Of a stretch of DNA of 64,000 nt, positions 43,886 through 54,070 are shown in pieces. The DNA lies in assembly GCA_021781745.1 (NCBI GenBank), contig JAJXWH010000024.1:16856-80855 (forward strand), given 5' to 3'. Below the pieces are notes generated by a model that saw only the letters and a program-made list of their open reading frames with translations, was not told the origin of the DNA and did not search any database. The translations under genes were made by a program, and so were the position numbers. The number at the start of each line of letters is the position of its first letter. Position 1 is the stretch's first letter. This DNA comes from Bacillota bacterium (GTDB lineage: Bacteria; Bacillota; Clostridia; Clostridiales; Clostridiaceae).

Positions 43886-45982
43886 TTATTCACTTAAAGT
43901 TCCATCCGCATTAAAAACGTATTTTACTCCATCTATATATCTTGAACCCGTTACCATTACTCCATTAATACTAAAATAATATTTTTTACCATCAATAGTA
44001 GCCCATTCATTTTTCTTCATTATACCTGTAATATCATCCAGGTAACACCAGCCATCATTTGAATCTACCCAACCGATTTTCATTGATCCATCGTCATTTG
44101 CACAATACCAATTCCCATCTGCTCTAAACCATCCTGTTTGCATTTCACCTGATGGATCTTTAAAGTAATACCATTTATCATTTAGTTGAAGCCAATTATT
44201 AGCAGCTTGTCCATTATCTTTTAAATAGTACCACTTTCCATTAGACCACTTCCAAACCGAAGTTTCCATAGCACCATTATTACCAAAATAATACCAATAA
44301 TCTTCAATTTTAAGCCAATCTCTAGTCATTTTGCCGTCAGATTTTAAATAATATGATTTGCCTCCATCATTAACCCATTCCATTTTCTTAACTGCTCCAT
44401 CTTCTCCAACAAAATACCAATCCTCTCCATCCTGAATCCATTGGTTAAGTAATTCATAACCTTTCTTCTTATCAAAGTAACACTTCTTACCATCAACTAT
44501 TTGCCAACCAGTTTCCATTGCGCCGTCAATTCTATTAAAATAATAAGTTTTTCCATTAATTGTTTGAACACCCTTTAAACTTACACCATCTTTATCATAA
44601 TAATATCTATATCCGTCCTTCTTTCCCCAACCCGGGTCATTGTTAAATCTATCAAAAACCTTATCCCAAGCATCGTTAACATCATTATTCTTATCCTCAA
44701 GTGCATCTGTCAAATCATTCAATGCATCACTAACATTATTAAGTGCACCAGTAACATTATTAACAGCTGTACCTAATCCACTACTATCTATTGCATCATC
44801 AATTACAGAACCTGTATTCGGAATCATTGTATATGTTCCAGTTTTTATCATTCCTTTTAAGGTATCTCCAACAGTGCTTAAGTTCAAACTATCAATAACA
44901 CTATCCAGCATGGACTTTTCATAAGCTTCAACAGGCAATGCGTATTCGTAATCCTTATTTTTTGAATCACTAGTAGTAAGGGATATACTCAATACTGTCG
45001 TACTTATGCCTTGGGAACTTAAATTTATACTGGATGTAGCCCCTTTTAAGTTAGTTACACCTGAAAAATCTACCACATTTAATATATCTTTTGAAGTGGA
45101 ACCTTTAGCACCTGCGCTTAATTGAAGCATATTATAGACTGGATTATTTATCGCATAAACCTTATTACCAGTATAATCCATAATATTTATGTTAAGACCA
45201 TCACAAATAATATTAATGCCAGATGCATTTAAATCCATTACCTTATCATAAGCAGAATTACCCGTTAGAGGTAAAGATGGCACTAATGCTAAACTACTAT
45301 ATATAGCATCTTTTTCAATTCCATTATAAGTGTCCACCGGATTCAATGCTAATCCTAAAGTTCCTCCTGCAGCAAATCCCTGCGCAACTGTGTTCCCTCC
45401 ACTTATTACAGTGTATTTATATACTGGTATATCTTTAGCTTCTGTCTTAATTAATGTCACAAGTTCTGCATCTGATAAGCTTCCTATAGATGACAACTCG
45501 CTCAGCACCCCTTCAGCTGATAGCTTTAACTGTGTTCCTTTAGCTATTAATTCCTGTGAGCCTACACTTTGTCCATAGACAATCAGCTGACTTCCACCAG
45601 TCTCTACTGCTGTTACTCCTCCTTTTATTTGAGACATATTATTTCTTAATATTGTAGCAATATTTTCGGCTGCTGAGTCATCTAACGTATACGAAAGTGT
45701 TCCGCAATTCTCAAATTGGGAAACAGTAGCATTTGTGCTAACATTGCTATATATTGCATTTAGCTTAGCAGGTATCATTGCTTCCTCTACAGTTTCCAGC
45801 GTTGCTTCTTCATTCGAACTAGCTAGCGTCACGTTATTTGTACTTGTATCTAAATTAATTTGAGAATTATTATCATTAGTTGCTGCATTTGCTATTACAC
45901 TAGGTATTCCTCTAGGTGTAATTACATTAACACTTATGATAGTAAGTATTAACGCTAGTATTTTTTTAATTTTTCTCACCAT
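43886..45982 (-). CDS. Secreted choline-binding protein with unrecognised N-terminal domain
   Basis: 698 residues from ATG 45,980-45,982, the codon properly spaced from GGAGGCG; an upstream ATG at 45,997 overlaps that site. A signal peptide (KKILALILTIISVNVITP) precedes about 400 residues that I do not recognise. They include hydrophobic-polar repeats (SELSSIGSLSDAELVTLIKT) and an amphipathic segment of regularly spaced Asn/Leu (AVNNVTGALNNVSDALNDLT). About twelve aromatic repeats occupy 440-698, several longer than 20 residues. A palindrome overlapping its promoter suggests dedicated regulation. Confidence 0.82.
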   Translation of the reverse strand: MVRKIKKILALILTIISVNVITPRGIPSVIANAATNDNNSQINLDTSTNNVTLASSNEEATLETVEEAMIPAKLNAIYSNVSTNATVSQFENCGTLSYTLDDSAAENIATILRNNMSQIKGGVTAVETGGSQLIVYGQSVGSQELIAKGTQLKLSAEGVLSELSSIGSLSDAELVTLIKTEAKDIPVYKYTVISGGNTVAQGFAAGGTLGLALNPVDTYNGIEKDAIYSSLALVPSLPLTGNSAYDKVMDLNASGINIICDGLNINIMDYTGNKVYAINNPVYNMLQLSAGAKGSTSKDILNVVDFSGVTNLKGATSSINLSSQGISTTVLSISLTTSDSKNKDYEYALPVEAYEKSMLDSVIDSLNLSTVGDTLKGMIKTGTYTMIPNTGSVIDDAIDSSGLGTAVNNVTGALNNVSDALNDLTDALEDKNNDVNDAWDKVFDRFNNDPGWGKKDGYRYYYDKDGVSLKGVQTINGKTYYFNRIDGAMETGWQIVDGKKCYFDKKKGYELLNQWIQDGEDWYFVGEDGAVKKMEWVNDGGKSYYLKSDGKMTRDWLKIEDYWYYFGNNGAMETSVWKWSNGKWYYLKDNGQAANNWLQLNDKWYYFKDPSGEMQTGWFRADGNWYCANDDGSMKIGWVDSNDGWCYLDDITGIMKKNEWATIDGKKYYFSINGVMVTGSRYIDGVKYVFNADGTLSE

Positions 45983-46010
45983 ATAAATCGCCTCCATAAT
46001 ATCTACTCTT

Positions 46011-46016
46011 AGTATA
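46011..46016 (-). promoter_or_regulatory. -10 element upstream of the 698-residue choline-binding protein gene
   Basis: TATACT on the minus strand, about 28 bases before the start codon. The region 17-19 bases upstream is occupied by the palindrome at 46,022-46,041, so the -35 element (TTGTAC or TGTACT) is weak and embedded in it. Confidence 0.45.
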
Positions 46017-46021
46017 CCATT

Positions 46022-46041
46022 TTTGTACTGCTCAGTACAAA
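46022..46041. promoter_or_regulatory. Perfect palindrome over promoter spacer (candidate operator)
   Basis: TTTGTACTGCTCAGTACAAA consists of perfect 9-base arms around two bases. It overlaps the -35/spacer region of the promoter reading into the choline-binding protein gene. No T-run follows on the minus strand, so it is not an ordinary terminator for the gene at 46,066. No obvious cognate regulator gene is adjacent. Confidence 0.55.
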
Positions 46042-46065
46042 TACTTTAATAAAATTAATACTATC

Positions 46066-48123
46066 TTAACAAAAGTTTTCCTCTTCAAGTAATGTAATAA
46101 ATTCTTTTACAAGAAATGGATCAAATTGAGTTCCTGAGCATCTTTTAAGTTCTTCAATAATATACTCCTTATCGAAAGATTCCTTATAAATTCTTTTATG
46201 AGACATTACGTCAAAAGAATCTACTATATTTATAATTCTTGATAATAATGGTATTTCTTCTCCCTTAAGCTTGTTTGGATAACCTGTTCCGTCATATCTT
46301 TCATGATGAGCTAATATATTATTTGCAATGTGAGCTAATTCTGGTGTCGAAGTTGCAATTCTATACCCAATGTCAGAATGTGTTTTCATTATAGCCCATT
46401 CCGCATCAGTAAGCTTGGATGGTTTCATAAGAATATGCTCAGGTATCCCTATCTTTCCAATATCATGAAGTGAAGATAATAATTCTAACTCATCTAACTT
46501 TTCTTTTGGAAGTCCTATTCTCTTTCCTAATTTAACACTTAAATTTTTAATTCTTATAGTATGTTCTTCTGTCTCGCTATCTTTTTCATGTAAGGTTCTC
46601 AAAAGTGAATTTATCGCAGCACTTCTGGCGCTTTTTTCCTGCATAAGTTTATTCCTATACATTCTCTTTTCCGCTAAACTCATAACATATTCGGTACCTA
46701 AATTATCCTCATAAGATCCTGCATATCCCCAAGCAATACTTATTTTAAAATGAAATTCTGTTTCGCTTTCACATTTTTCCTTTATCCTATCTATTAAATC
46801 ATTCACATAAGCTCTTGTCTTATTTTTAGTCAATATTACAAATTCATCTCCACCCCATCTGGAAATCACATCATCAATATCACAATTTTCATTAAGAATT
46901 TTGGCTACTAGGCAGAGCAATTTATCACCTTCTACGTGTCCCAAGGCATCATTTGTAAGTTTTAATCCATTAAGATCTCCCATTAAAATGAAATAACTAT
47001 TTTCACTACTTTCATCTAGTTCCTTAAACATTTTTTCCATATATGCCCTATTTCTTAAATTTGTTAGCTTATCTGAATAGCTTAAAAACAATATTTCCTT
47101 ATGAGCATGATTAAGCTCAGAGAGCATTTTATTAACTTCATTTCCTAGCTTATGAATTTCATCTTTCCCAGATATATCAACGGATAATGAAGTATCTTTT
47201 GTTGCACCAACTTTTTCAATAAACTTTGTTAATCTTAACAACCTTTTCAATATATATTTATTAACAATTATTATATCTAAAATAATAATTATAACTATCA
47301 AAGATATAAATTGAATTATAAAATTACTTAAAAAATGACTTATATGTTCGTCACTATAGTCCATACCAGTAATTTCAATTCCGATTGAATCATCGCCATT
47401 AATATCTTTTAATAATTTATATGCCTCAGAAATCTCTTTATTATAAGCAATATCCCCATCATCCGTATGAATATAAGATGTATTATTATTCGTCTCAAAC
47501 CTTTCTTTATTAGGCTCTTCAAAACCTAAAGTTACCTTGGTAACCTGGTCCATATAATTTAACAATTTATCATCAACTTCCCGAATCATTACTAAAAATC
47601 CATCACTTTCTATACTTTCACTTGATGGAGTTACGGATAGAATTCCGACGATATATACTTTTCCGTTCCATGATAATAGACCTATATTTCCATTACTTGC
47701 TCTTTCAAAATTCCCACTATTTTGTGAAAGCTGGCTAACAATTGCTTCACTTATATTTTTATATTTATCATCGCTCTCTTTTGAGTAAATGAGTTTTTTA
47801 TTTTCATCTAAGAATGCAATGCTTACCAAACCTAAATTTTTTACTGAACTTCCTTCTAGGTTTGAATCAATATATTCTGTGTTTTGATTTTTTATAAAAT
47901 TGTAAGTATCATCCCATTGTCCCCAGTCAACAAGCCTACTTTTAATATCATCTTTCTCATTATTAATTATATAGTTTACTACTTCAAAGTTTCTCTTTAT
48001 TTCTTCCTCTCGGTCTTTACTTATGTAACCAAAGTATGAAAAATAAAAAACCAAAATAGTTGTGCCTATCATCAATAAGACACTTAAAATAACTATTAAA
48101 AATGTTTTATATTTTATACTCAT
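46066..48123 (-). CDS. CHASE4-GGDEF-HD-GYP c-di-GMP turnover protein
   Basis: 685-residue membrane protein with both c-di-GMP synthesis and breakdown domains. A membrane segment near 8-28, an extracellular CHASE4-type sensor (VDWGQWDDTYNFIKNQ) and a second membrane segment near 265-285 lead into the cyclase domain (SRWGGDEFVIL). The C-terminal HD-GYP phosphodiesterase follows (SSLHDIGKIGIPEHIL, ILAHHERYDGTGYP). Both catalytic motifs look intact, and no RxxD inhibitory site precedes the GGDEF motif. Net direction probably depends on the ligand. An AAGGGGGA site precedes the ATG. Confidence 0.93.
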   Translation of the reverse strand: MSIKYKTFLIVILSVLLMIGTTILVFYFSYFGYISKDREEEIKRNFEVVNYIINNEKDDIKSRLVDWGQWDDTYNFIKNQNTEYIDSNLEGSSVKNLGLVSIAFLDENKKLIYSKESDDKYKNISEAIVSQLSQNSGNFERASNGNIGLLSWNGKVYIVGILSVTPSSESIESDGFLVMIREVDDKLLNYMDQVTKVTLGFEEPNKERFETNNNTSYIHTDDGDIAYNKEISEAYKLLKDINGDDSIGIEITGMDYSDEHISHFLSNFIIQFISLIVIIIILDIIIVNKYILKRLLRLTKFIEKVGATKDTSLSVDISGKDEIHKLGNEVNKMLSELNHAHKEILFLSYSDKLTNLRNRAYMEKMFKELDESSENSYFILMGDLNGLKLTNDALGHVEGDKLLCLVAKILNENCDIDDVISRWGGDEFVILTKNKTRAYVNDLIDRIKEKCESETEFHFKISIAWGYAGSYEDNLGTEYVMSLAEKRMYRNKLMQEKSARSAAINSLLRTLHEKDSETEEHTIRIKNLSVKLGKRIGLPKEKLDELELLSSLHDIGKIGIPEHILMKPSKLTDAEWAIMKTHSDIGYRIATSTPELAHIANNILAHHERYDGTGYPNKLKGEEIPLLSRIINIVDSFDVMSHKRIYKESFDKEYIIEELKRCSGTQFDPFLVKEFITLLEEENFC

Positions 48124-48343
48124 AAACCGTCCCCCTTTTGAATGCTAATATAATTTTATATTAAATTGTCATAGCATTTTAAGCATATAATGATAAATTG
48201 TATTTTTGCCGGGTATTTTCCTTACTTTAAAATAGCCATCATACTATCTGTAAATTTACATACAAATTAGTTTGATGGCTATTAAAATATAATCTTTATG
48301 TAAAATTGATATTCCCAAAATTCTCCACTTATTTTTAGCTATG

Positions 48344-49651
48344 TTATTGCAACTTAAATCTTTGCACTAATTCAGTTAACTTCATTGCTATTTGCGCTTG
48401 TTCAGCTGCAGCCTGAGATACTTGTACTATAGCTGCTGAACTTCCCTCTATTTCACTTTGTATTTTTTCACTGCTTAATGATGACTTTTGAACATCTGCA
48501 GCCGTGCTTTGAAGCGCTTGGTTTATTTGTTCAACTGTAGCTTCAACTTCTTGTGCCATAGAAACTAATTCTTCTGACATTGAACTTACGAAGTCTCCAT
48601 CACTGCTATATTTTTCTCCTATTTTAGCGTAAGCTTGTAGTTGGTTATCAACTTCAGTTGACATAAAATTAAGTATATCACTACTGTTTTGAGAAAGGTT
48701 TCTAACTGCATCTTGTATCTTAGTTATTGTACTTTGAATAGTTATAACTGTCTGAGAAGACTCCTCTGCTAGTTTTCTAACCTCCTCTGCTACAACAGCA
48801 AAACCTTTTCCCGATTCTCCTGCTCTTGCAGCTTCAATTGCTGCATTTAATGCTAAAAGATTAGTTTGTTCTGCAATATCTGCTATAGCATCAGCCATAA
48901 CCTTTACTTCTTCCACGACTTTTGCATCTTCGATTGCTTTTAGTATATTCTTTTCTTTTTGTTCACGAACTTGTGTTGTACTTGCTATCGCCATTTGGCT
49001 ATCTTCTTTAACTTTTTCAGCTCTTCTCTTAATTTTTTCCGCATTTGCACTTCCATCTGTTGCTTTATTTGCCAGACTTTCCATACTTGAGTTAACCTCT
49101 TCAATTGAAGCTGCAATTTCCTCAGCTGTAGCACTTGTTTCAGTCATTGTAGAATTTATATTCTTTGATGAATTATCAACTTCATCAAGTTTTGCAGAAA
49201 CTTGTTCTATGTTTGCAGATAACTCTTGACTTAAAGCACTTATGTTACAAGCTTCATTAAGGATTGTAGAAATCAACTCCTTAACATTCCTTTGAGCTTT
49301 ATTTAGCTCCATTCCAATATTTCCAATTTCATCATTCTTAGTTACTTTTACATCTTCAGCAAAATCATATTTAGCTAATTTTATAGCAAAATTCTTAAGT
49401 GTATATAACCTTGATATTATATTTTTATGCATATATACTGCTGCAACTATGGCAATTGTCAAACTTATAACACATACAAATGATGTTGTAGCAATATCTC
49501 TGCCTATTCTATCAACATTAGCCACTCCACTTTTGATATCATAAAGTTGTTTGAAATTAATAATTCCTGATACAAGTGTTAATATACACATAATAGCATA
49601 TGAAAATATAAGTTTGGACTTCAGCGACACATTTTTCTTGTCATTATTCAT
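48344..49651 (-). CDS. Methyl-accepting chemotaxis protein with minimal extracellular domain
   Basis: 435 residues. Two membrane segments (about 13-28 and 48-70) are separated by only about 20 residues, too few for a folded extracellular sensor. HAMP and a complete signalling hairpin follow, with tip [20 protein letters not shown] written here as [16 protein letters not shown]. Receptors of this kind sense through the membrane, HAMP or accessory proteins. It is the second receptor in the window, and both lie beside a c-di-GMP enzyme gene. GGGGAAGAG precedes the ATG. Confidence 0.92.
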   Translation of the reverse strand: MNNDKKNVSLKSKLIFSYAIMCILTLVSGIINFKQLYDIKSGVANVDRIGRDIATTSFVCVISLTIAIVAAVYMHKNIISRLYTLKNFAIKLAKYDFAEDVKVTKNDEIGNIGMELNKAQRNVKELISTILNEACNISALSQELSANIEQVSAKLDEVDNSSKNINSTMTETSATAEEIAASIEEVNSSMESLANKATDGSANAEKIKRRAEKVKEDSQMAIASTTQVREQKEKNILKAIEDAKVVEEVKVMADAIADIAEQTNLLALNAAIEAARAGESGKGFAVVAEEVRKLAEESSQTVITIQSTITKIQDAVRNLSQNSSDILNFMSTEVDNQLQAYAKIGEKYSSDGDFVSSMSEELVSMAQEVEATVEQINQALQSTAADVQKSSLSSEKIQSEIEGSSAAIVQVSQAAAEQAQIAMKLTELVQRFKLQ

Positions 49652-49993
49652 TTCTCTTCCCCCTTAACAACTCTCCTGTAATACTAAATTATATATTATC
49701 ACTATTTTTTTCTATATTCAACTAATAATAGCAATATATTTCCTTGATTAAACATCTACATAAATAATCATTCATTTCAATCTCAAGTATTGCTGATGAA
49801 CCTTACAAATTACATTTTACTAAGTTAAAAATAGAAGTGATGATTTATATTAACCATCACTTCTATTTTATTTAGAGAAACTCGACTCAAATTTGTTCGC
49901 TAAGTAAGCGATTCATACAAAATCATAGATGCCCACAGGGAAAGTTCGAGGATCCAAATATAAAATTTGGACTCTCACTTTTTGGTTCACTGC
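49652..49993. other. Intergenic stretch with terminator and imperfect hairpin
   Basis: Besides the terminator at 49,827-49,869 it contains a hairpin near 49,949-49,977 (GAGGATCCAAAT with ATTTGGACTCTC) just after the stop codon of the gene at 49,994. ACAAAATCATAGAT here (near 49,918) is repeated near 52,615, after the next choline-binding gene. No ORF is credible. Confidence 0.5.
49827..49869 (-). terminator. Rho-independent terminator downstream of the 739-residue choline-binding protein gene
   Basis: AAAATAGAAGTGATG pairs with CATCACTTCTATTTT, a 15-base-pair stem with A/T tails on both strands. Confidence 0.85.
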
Positions 49994-52213
49994 TTAGACA
50001 TTATTTAAGTTTATCCATTGACCATCAAGGAACATCATTCCCGTCTTCATAGCTCCACTTGCATCAAAATAGTATTTCTTTCCGTCTATTGTCTGCCATC
50101 CTGTTATCATTTTTCCGCTGTCATCTAGATAATACCACACTTTTCCACTGTATAGCCAGCCATTTTTCATACTACCATCATCATTTAGGTAATATTTATT
50201 TCCATCATATGTTGTCCAGCCTTTTTGCATTATACCATGATCATCTAATAGATACCATTTTCCACAATATAATGTCCAACCTGTTTGCATTTGACCATAT
50301 TGATTAAAGAAATACCATTTGCCATTATACGTAGCCCATGAATTTACCCTCATAGAGCCATCACCTTGAAGATAATACCAATATCCCTTATCGTAGAACC
50401 AGCCAGTTTGCATAATTCCATTCTGATTTAAGTAATACCAATTATCACCATCTTGAATCCAACCTGTTTGCATGTATCCATTTATGTCTAAAAAATACCA
50501 TTGATTATCATATTTAACCCACTGATTTTTCACCTGCATGCCTACCGCATTATAAAATGTCCAATTTCCAGCAACAAGTACCCATTGGTCTGTGCCTTCT
50601 ATATCGCCGCGAATTATGCTTAATTTATACGTGGTAGTTGTCTTTCCATCCTCAGCGGTAACTTGCACCACCACAAGATTTGCTCCTATATCAAGTTTTA
50701 TATAATCAGATTGTCCATTAGTATACTGTGTTCCGTTTATTGAAATCTTTGACTTATCATTTTGAGAGCTATACAACACTTTTACTTTCTCTACGCTTCT
50801 AGCCACTTTAACACTATAAAGGTATGTTTCCGGATCAAAAGTTGGAGACATAGTGCCATCTGTTACTGATAGGGTAGCTAAGTTAACATTGTTTTTTGGA
50901 TATCTCCTTGTAACATCTAATACATAGGTATTACTTTCGCCTTTAGTGTCAGTTACTTTTACATTAATAACATTTGCACCTTCGTCTAAGCTTATATAAG
51001 ATGAAGTTGCTCCACTTGGTACTTGTGTACCATTAACTGTAATAGTAGCATTAGAATCTTCTGCCACTGGTTTTACACCAATTGAGGTAACAGAATTATC
51101 AACTGTTGTATTATACTGATATACTCCTTTATTAAAAGTTGGAGTAATACTTCCTGATGTCAAAGTTAATGCAGTAAGTTGTGCACTCCTAAATACCGCT
51201 GTCCTTGTCACATCTACAGTATATGTATTAGTATCGCCATCACTAGTGGTAAGAACAATACTAACTTGATTATCTCCTTCATCTAAATCTATGCTTTGGC
51301 TCTTACTCCCACTTTTTACAGCAGCCCCGTTAATCTTAATAGTAGATGAATTATCTACTGATGTTGGAGTAAAGGCTATTGTTGTTTGAGTGGCTGGTAC
51401 AGTCATTGTATAAGCATAAGTATCTGAATTAAATGTTGGCGAAAGAGTACCAGCAGATGGCATCAAAGTCTTTAGCTTTGCTTCCCCTTTTTTAGTTATT
51501 ATCAACTTATATTTTTTTGAAATATTTAAATAAGTTCTAGTTATAATAATATCATTTTCTCCGCCCACTAAGTTTACTGTATTACTACTGCCTCCATTAA
51601 TAGTACATGTCATAGGCGTACCAGTACTATCCACTAATTCAATTTTCGCAGTTGTTACAGATGAATCAGCATTAAGTGAATAATCACCATTCGAATCTGT
51701 TTCAGTAAAAGGTAAAGTAATAGGATCACTACCATTATATGTAATTCTTAAATTTGCAAATTCAAGAGCTGAGTCTGATTCAAAACTCATTTTTATTGGA
51801 TATGTTACTGAATTTCCTGAACTATCTTTTATTACAACTGTAAGAGTAAAATCACTATAGTCCTTTATAGAAGAAATCACATAGTTGTTACCATTTGAAC
51901 TCCCTACAGTAGTAATAGTCATATTACTAGCATTACTACTAGTAACACTTGTAATAGTATATCCAGAATCTGCCGTCAAAGTAAAATTTTCACCTATAGG
52001 AAGTAACGTACATGTATATCCATCAGTATTATTTCCATCAATATTTTTGGTAGTTCCATTTACATCGCCTATATGAAACTCCAATCCTGTTACTTGAGTA
52101 GTATCAGCAGCACTAGCTTTCACTAAATTTCCAATCTGTATCGTTGTAAAAAATACAGAAAAAATCAACAAATAAGAAATAATCTTTTTAAAATCAAATT
52201 TTTTTACTCCCAT
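49994..52213 (-). CDS. Choline-binding protein with several cadherin-like domains
   Basis: 739 residues. A signal peptide (ISYLLIFSVFFTTIQIGNLV) precedes at least three cadherin-like beta-sandwich units of the pattern LKTLMPSAGTLSPTFNSDTY, LTALTLTSGSITPTFNKGVY and LATLSVTDGTMSPTFDPETY. They span about 245-530, with a more diverged unit N-terminal to them. Ten aromatic repeats (WYYLNQNGIMQTGWFYDKGY) occupy about 535-739. An AGGGGGA site precedes the ATG. The rod-like row of sandwich units should project a surface domain or act as a spacer. No catalytic domain is visible. Confidence 0.88.
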   Translation of the reverse strand: MGVKKFDFKKIISYLLIFSVFFTTIQIGNLVKASAADTTQVTGLEFHIGDVNGTTKNIDGNNTDGYTCTLLPIGENFTLTADSGYTITSVTSSNASNMTITTVGSSNGNNYVISSIKDYSDFTLTVVIKDSSGNSVTYPIKMSFESDSALEFANLRITYNGSDPITLPFTETDSNGDYSLNADSSVTTAKIELVDSTGTPMTCTINGGSSNTVNLVGGENDIIITRTYLNISKKYKLIITKKGEAKLKTLMPSAGTLSPTFNSDTYAYTMTVPATQTTIAFTPTSVDNSSTIKINGAAVKSGSKSQSIDLDEGDNQVSIVLTTSDGDTNTYTVDVTRTAVFRSAQLTALTLTSGSITPTFNKGVYQYNTTVDNSVTSIGVKPVAEDSNATITVNGTQVPSGATSSYISLDEGANVINVKVTDTKGESNTYVLDVTRRYPKNNVNLATLSVTDGTMSPTFDPETYLYSVKVARSVEKVKVLYSSQNDKSKISINGTQYTNGQSDYIKLDIGANLVVVQVTAEDGKTTTTYKLSIIRGDIEGTDQWVLVAGNWTFYNAVGMQVKNQWVKYDNQWYFLDINGYMQTGWIQDGDNWYYLNQNGIMQTGWFYDKGYWYYLQGDGSMRVNSWATYNGKWYFFNQYGQMQTGWTLYCGKWYLLDDHGIMQKGWTTYDGNKYYLNDDGSMKNGWLYSGKVWYYLDDSGKMITGWQTIDGKKYYFDASGAMKTGMMFLDGQWINLNNV

Positions 52214-52645
52214 TGATGTATCCCCCTATTTACGCTTCTTAAATGTATAACGATTTATTTTATAATATCTTTTGATATTTTAAATAACACTTATATGTAC
52301 ATAATATCATTATTATCGTCCGATTTCCATTACTCTTTAATAAATGCCTAAATTTACATAGACATTTCTATAAAAATTTATACTACCATTATAAAATAAA
52401 TAAAAATCACTAATTTGCAAGAAATAACTGTATATACAATTTAAGGTATGGTTTAAAACCATAAATAAATTATACTTTATTTTAGATTTTATCCACACCT
52501 TAACATAATTTCTATTATATTATACAAATACTTTTGGAGATTTTGGTTCCTTTTTAACTATTATTCTAAATTTTTAATGAATATTCGACACGTACTTTGA
52601 CCAAGTTTAATTTGTACAAAATCATAGATTTAATTCTAGATTAAC
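52214..52645. other. Intergenic stretch, AT-rich leader without recognised element
   Basis: It separates two choline-binding protein genes. It contains a short inverted repeat near 52,446 (ATGGTTTAAAACCAT) and the ACAAAATCATAGAT phrase near 52,615. No clear terminator or promoter is recognised. Confidence 0.4.
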
Positions 52646-54070
52646 TTAACCAAAATTGACTGAACCATCGTTATTGAAATAATAAGTATATCCATCTATT
52701 GTTTTAGGACTTGTCTGCATTGTTCCATCTTCATTAAAATAATAAAAATACTTATCGTCTACATTTAACCATCCACGTCTCATGTTACCATAATAATTTA
52801 TATAGTACCAATTGCCATCATCGTATACCCATTCTCCAGATTTCATACTTCCATCTGGATTTAAATAGTACCATTCACTATTATATTCAGCCCAGCCTGT
52901 TTGCATAGCCCCAGAAGAACTGAGCAAATACCATTTTTTCCCATAATACATCCATCCAGTCTCCATCTCCCCGGCTGAATTTAAATAATACCATTTGTCG
53001 TCATTAACTATCCATCCCGTAGCCATACTTCCATCTCTTCTTAGATAGTACCACTTGCCATCATTTTCAATCCAACCAATCCTCATTACTCCATTATCAT
53101 CTAGGTAATACCACTTATCATTATAAAATATCCAACCTGTTTGCATTTCACCATTAGGCTTCAAATAATACCAATTACCTCCATCGTCAATCCATCCTGT
53201 TTGCATATTTCCTCTACTATTAAAATGGAAATAACTTTTATAATTATCATCATAAAACCAAGTATCCTTCAAATTGTTTCCAAGTATATCATTATATCTC
53301 CATCGCCCATTTACTATAACCCATTGATTAGGTTTTAAAACCGTTTTAATTGAATCCGAGACATTTGGAGTTACAGGAATCCCTAAGTATATATTTATAG
53401 TATACGTTCCTGCTCTACCGGTATCATTATCCGTAACCCCTATATTTAAAGTGTATTTTCCTACACCATTAAATTTCAGCTTAATTAAATCTGTGTCGCT
53501 TAGCAAATTCCCATTAACAGTAATCGAATAATCTCCATCAACTGGGTATGTTTCAAGCTCCACTATATCTGTATTGTCATCTAATTCTACATTATAAAAA
53601 TTACTGCTTTCATCAAAGCCAATGCTACTATCATTTATTCTAATATCATCTAAATAGACAGCATCTTTTCCACCCCTATATACATACACAAAATACGTTG
53701 TTGTACTTTTAGTTTTATTATCTTGAACTTCAATCTTCACTGTATTTTTTCCATTTTTTATGGTTAAATCTCCTTTATAATAATTATCTTTACTGACTAC
53801 TTTACCGTTAATTTTCACTGTATCTTGCGGATCATCTGGTTTTGCTTTAATAAACGCCTCACTAGTATCTTTATCTACATCAACAACATAAGAGTACTTG
53901 TCTGCTGCAAATTTAATATTATTACCTTCACTCAAGTAGATGCTTCTTAGTTGTGGCTTTTCTTCTGCATAAACTTTTGTATTTATTAAGTTTAAGCAAC
54001 TTGGTTGTACAACTGTAAATGCGCTAATAATAAACATAGCCATTAGTGTATTTTTTATAGTCCTACTCAT
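52646..54070 (-). CDS. Choline-binding protein with two cadherin-like domains
   Basis: 474 residues from ATG 54,068-54,070, seven bases after AAGGGG; the upstream GTG at 54,091 is less likely. The signal peptide is TLMAMFIISAFTVVQPSCLN. Two cadherin-like units (LRSIYLSEGNNIKFAADKYS near 40-125; LDDIRINDSSIGFDESSNFY near 140-225) are followed by about twelve aromatic repeats (GWIDDGGNWYYLKPNGEMQT) to the C-terminus. It is a shorter relative of the upstream-numbered 739-residue protein, and the two probably arose by duplication and unequal repeat loss. Confidence 0.88.
   Translation of the reverse strand: MSRTIKNTLMAMFIISAFTVVQPSCLNLINTKVYAEEKPQLRSIYLSEGNNIKFAADKYSYVVDVDKDTSEAFIKAKPDDPQDTVKINGKVVSKDNYYKGDLTIKNGKNTVKIEVQDNKTKSTTTYFVYVYRGGKDAVYLDDIRINDSSIGFDESSNFYNVELDDNTDIVELETYPVDGDYSITVNGNLLSDTDLIKLKFNGVGKYTLNIGVTDNDTGRAGTYTINIYLGIPVTPNVSDSIKTVLKPNQWVIVNGRWRYNDILGNNLKDTWFYDDNYKSYFHFNSRGNMQTGWIDDGGNWYYLKPNGEMQTGWIFYNDKWYYLDDNGVMRIGWIENDGKWYYLRRDGSMATGWIVNDDKWYYLNSAGEMETGWMYYGKKWYLLSSSGAMQTGWAEYNSEWYYLNPDGSMKSGEWVYDDGNWYYINYYGNMRRGWLNVDDKYFYYFNEDGTMQTSPKTIDGYTYYFNNDGSVNFG

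Noticed and set aside
46042..48300. Search for a c-di-GMP riboswitch near the GGDEF/HD-GYP gene and other surface genes
   Set aside because: No GEMM-like conserved core was seen in the leaders. A weak flagellar sigma-like TAAA...CCGGCAAA string near 48,215 matched the consensus too poorly.
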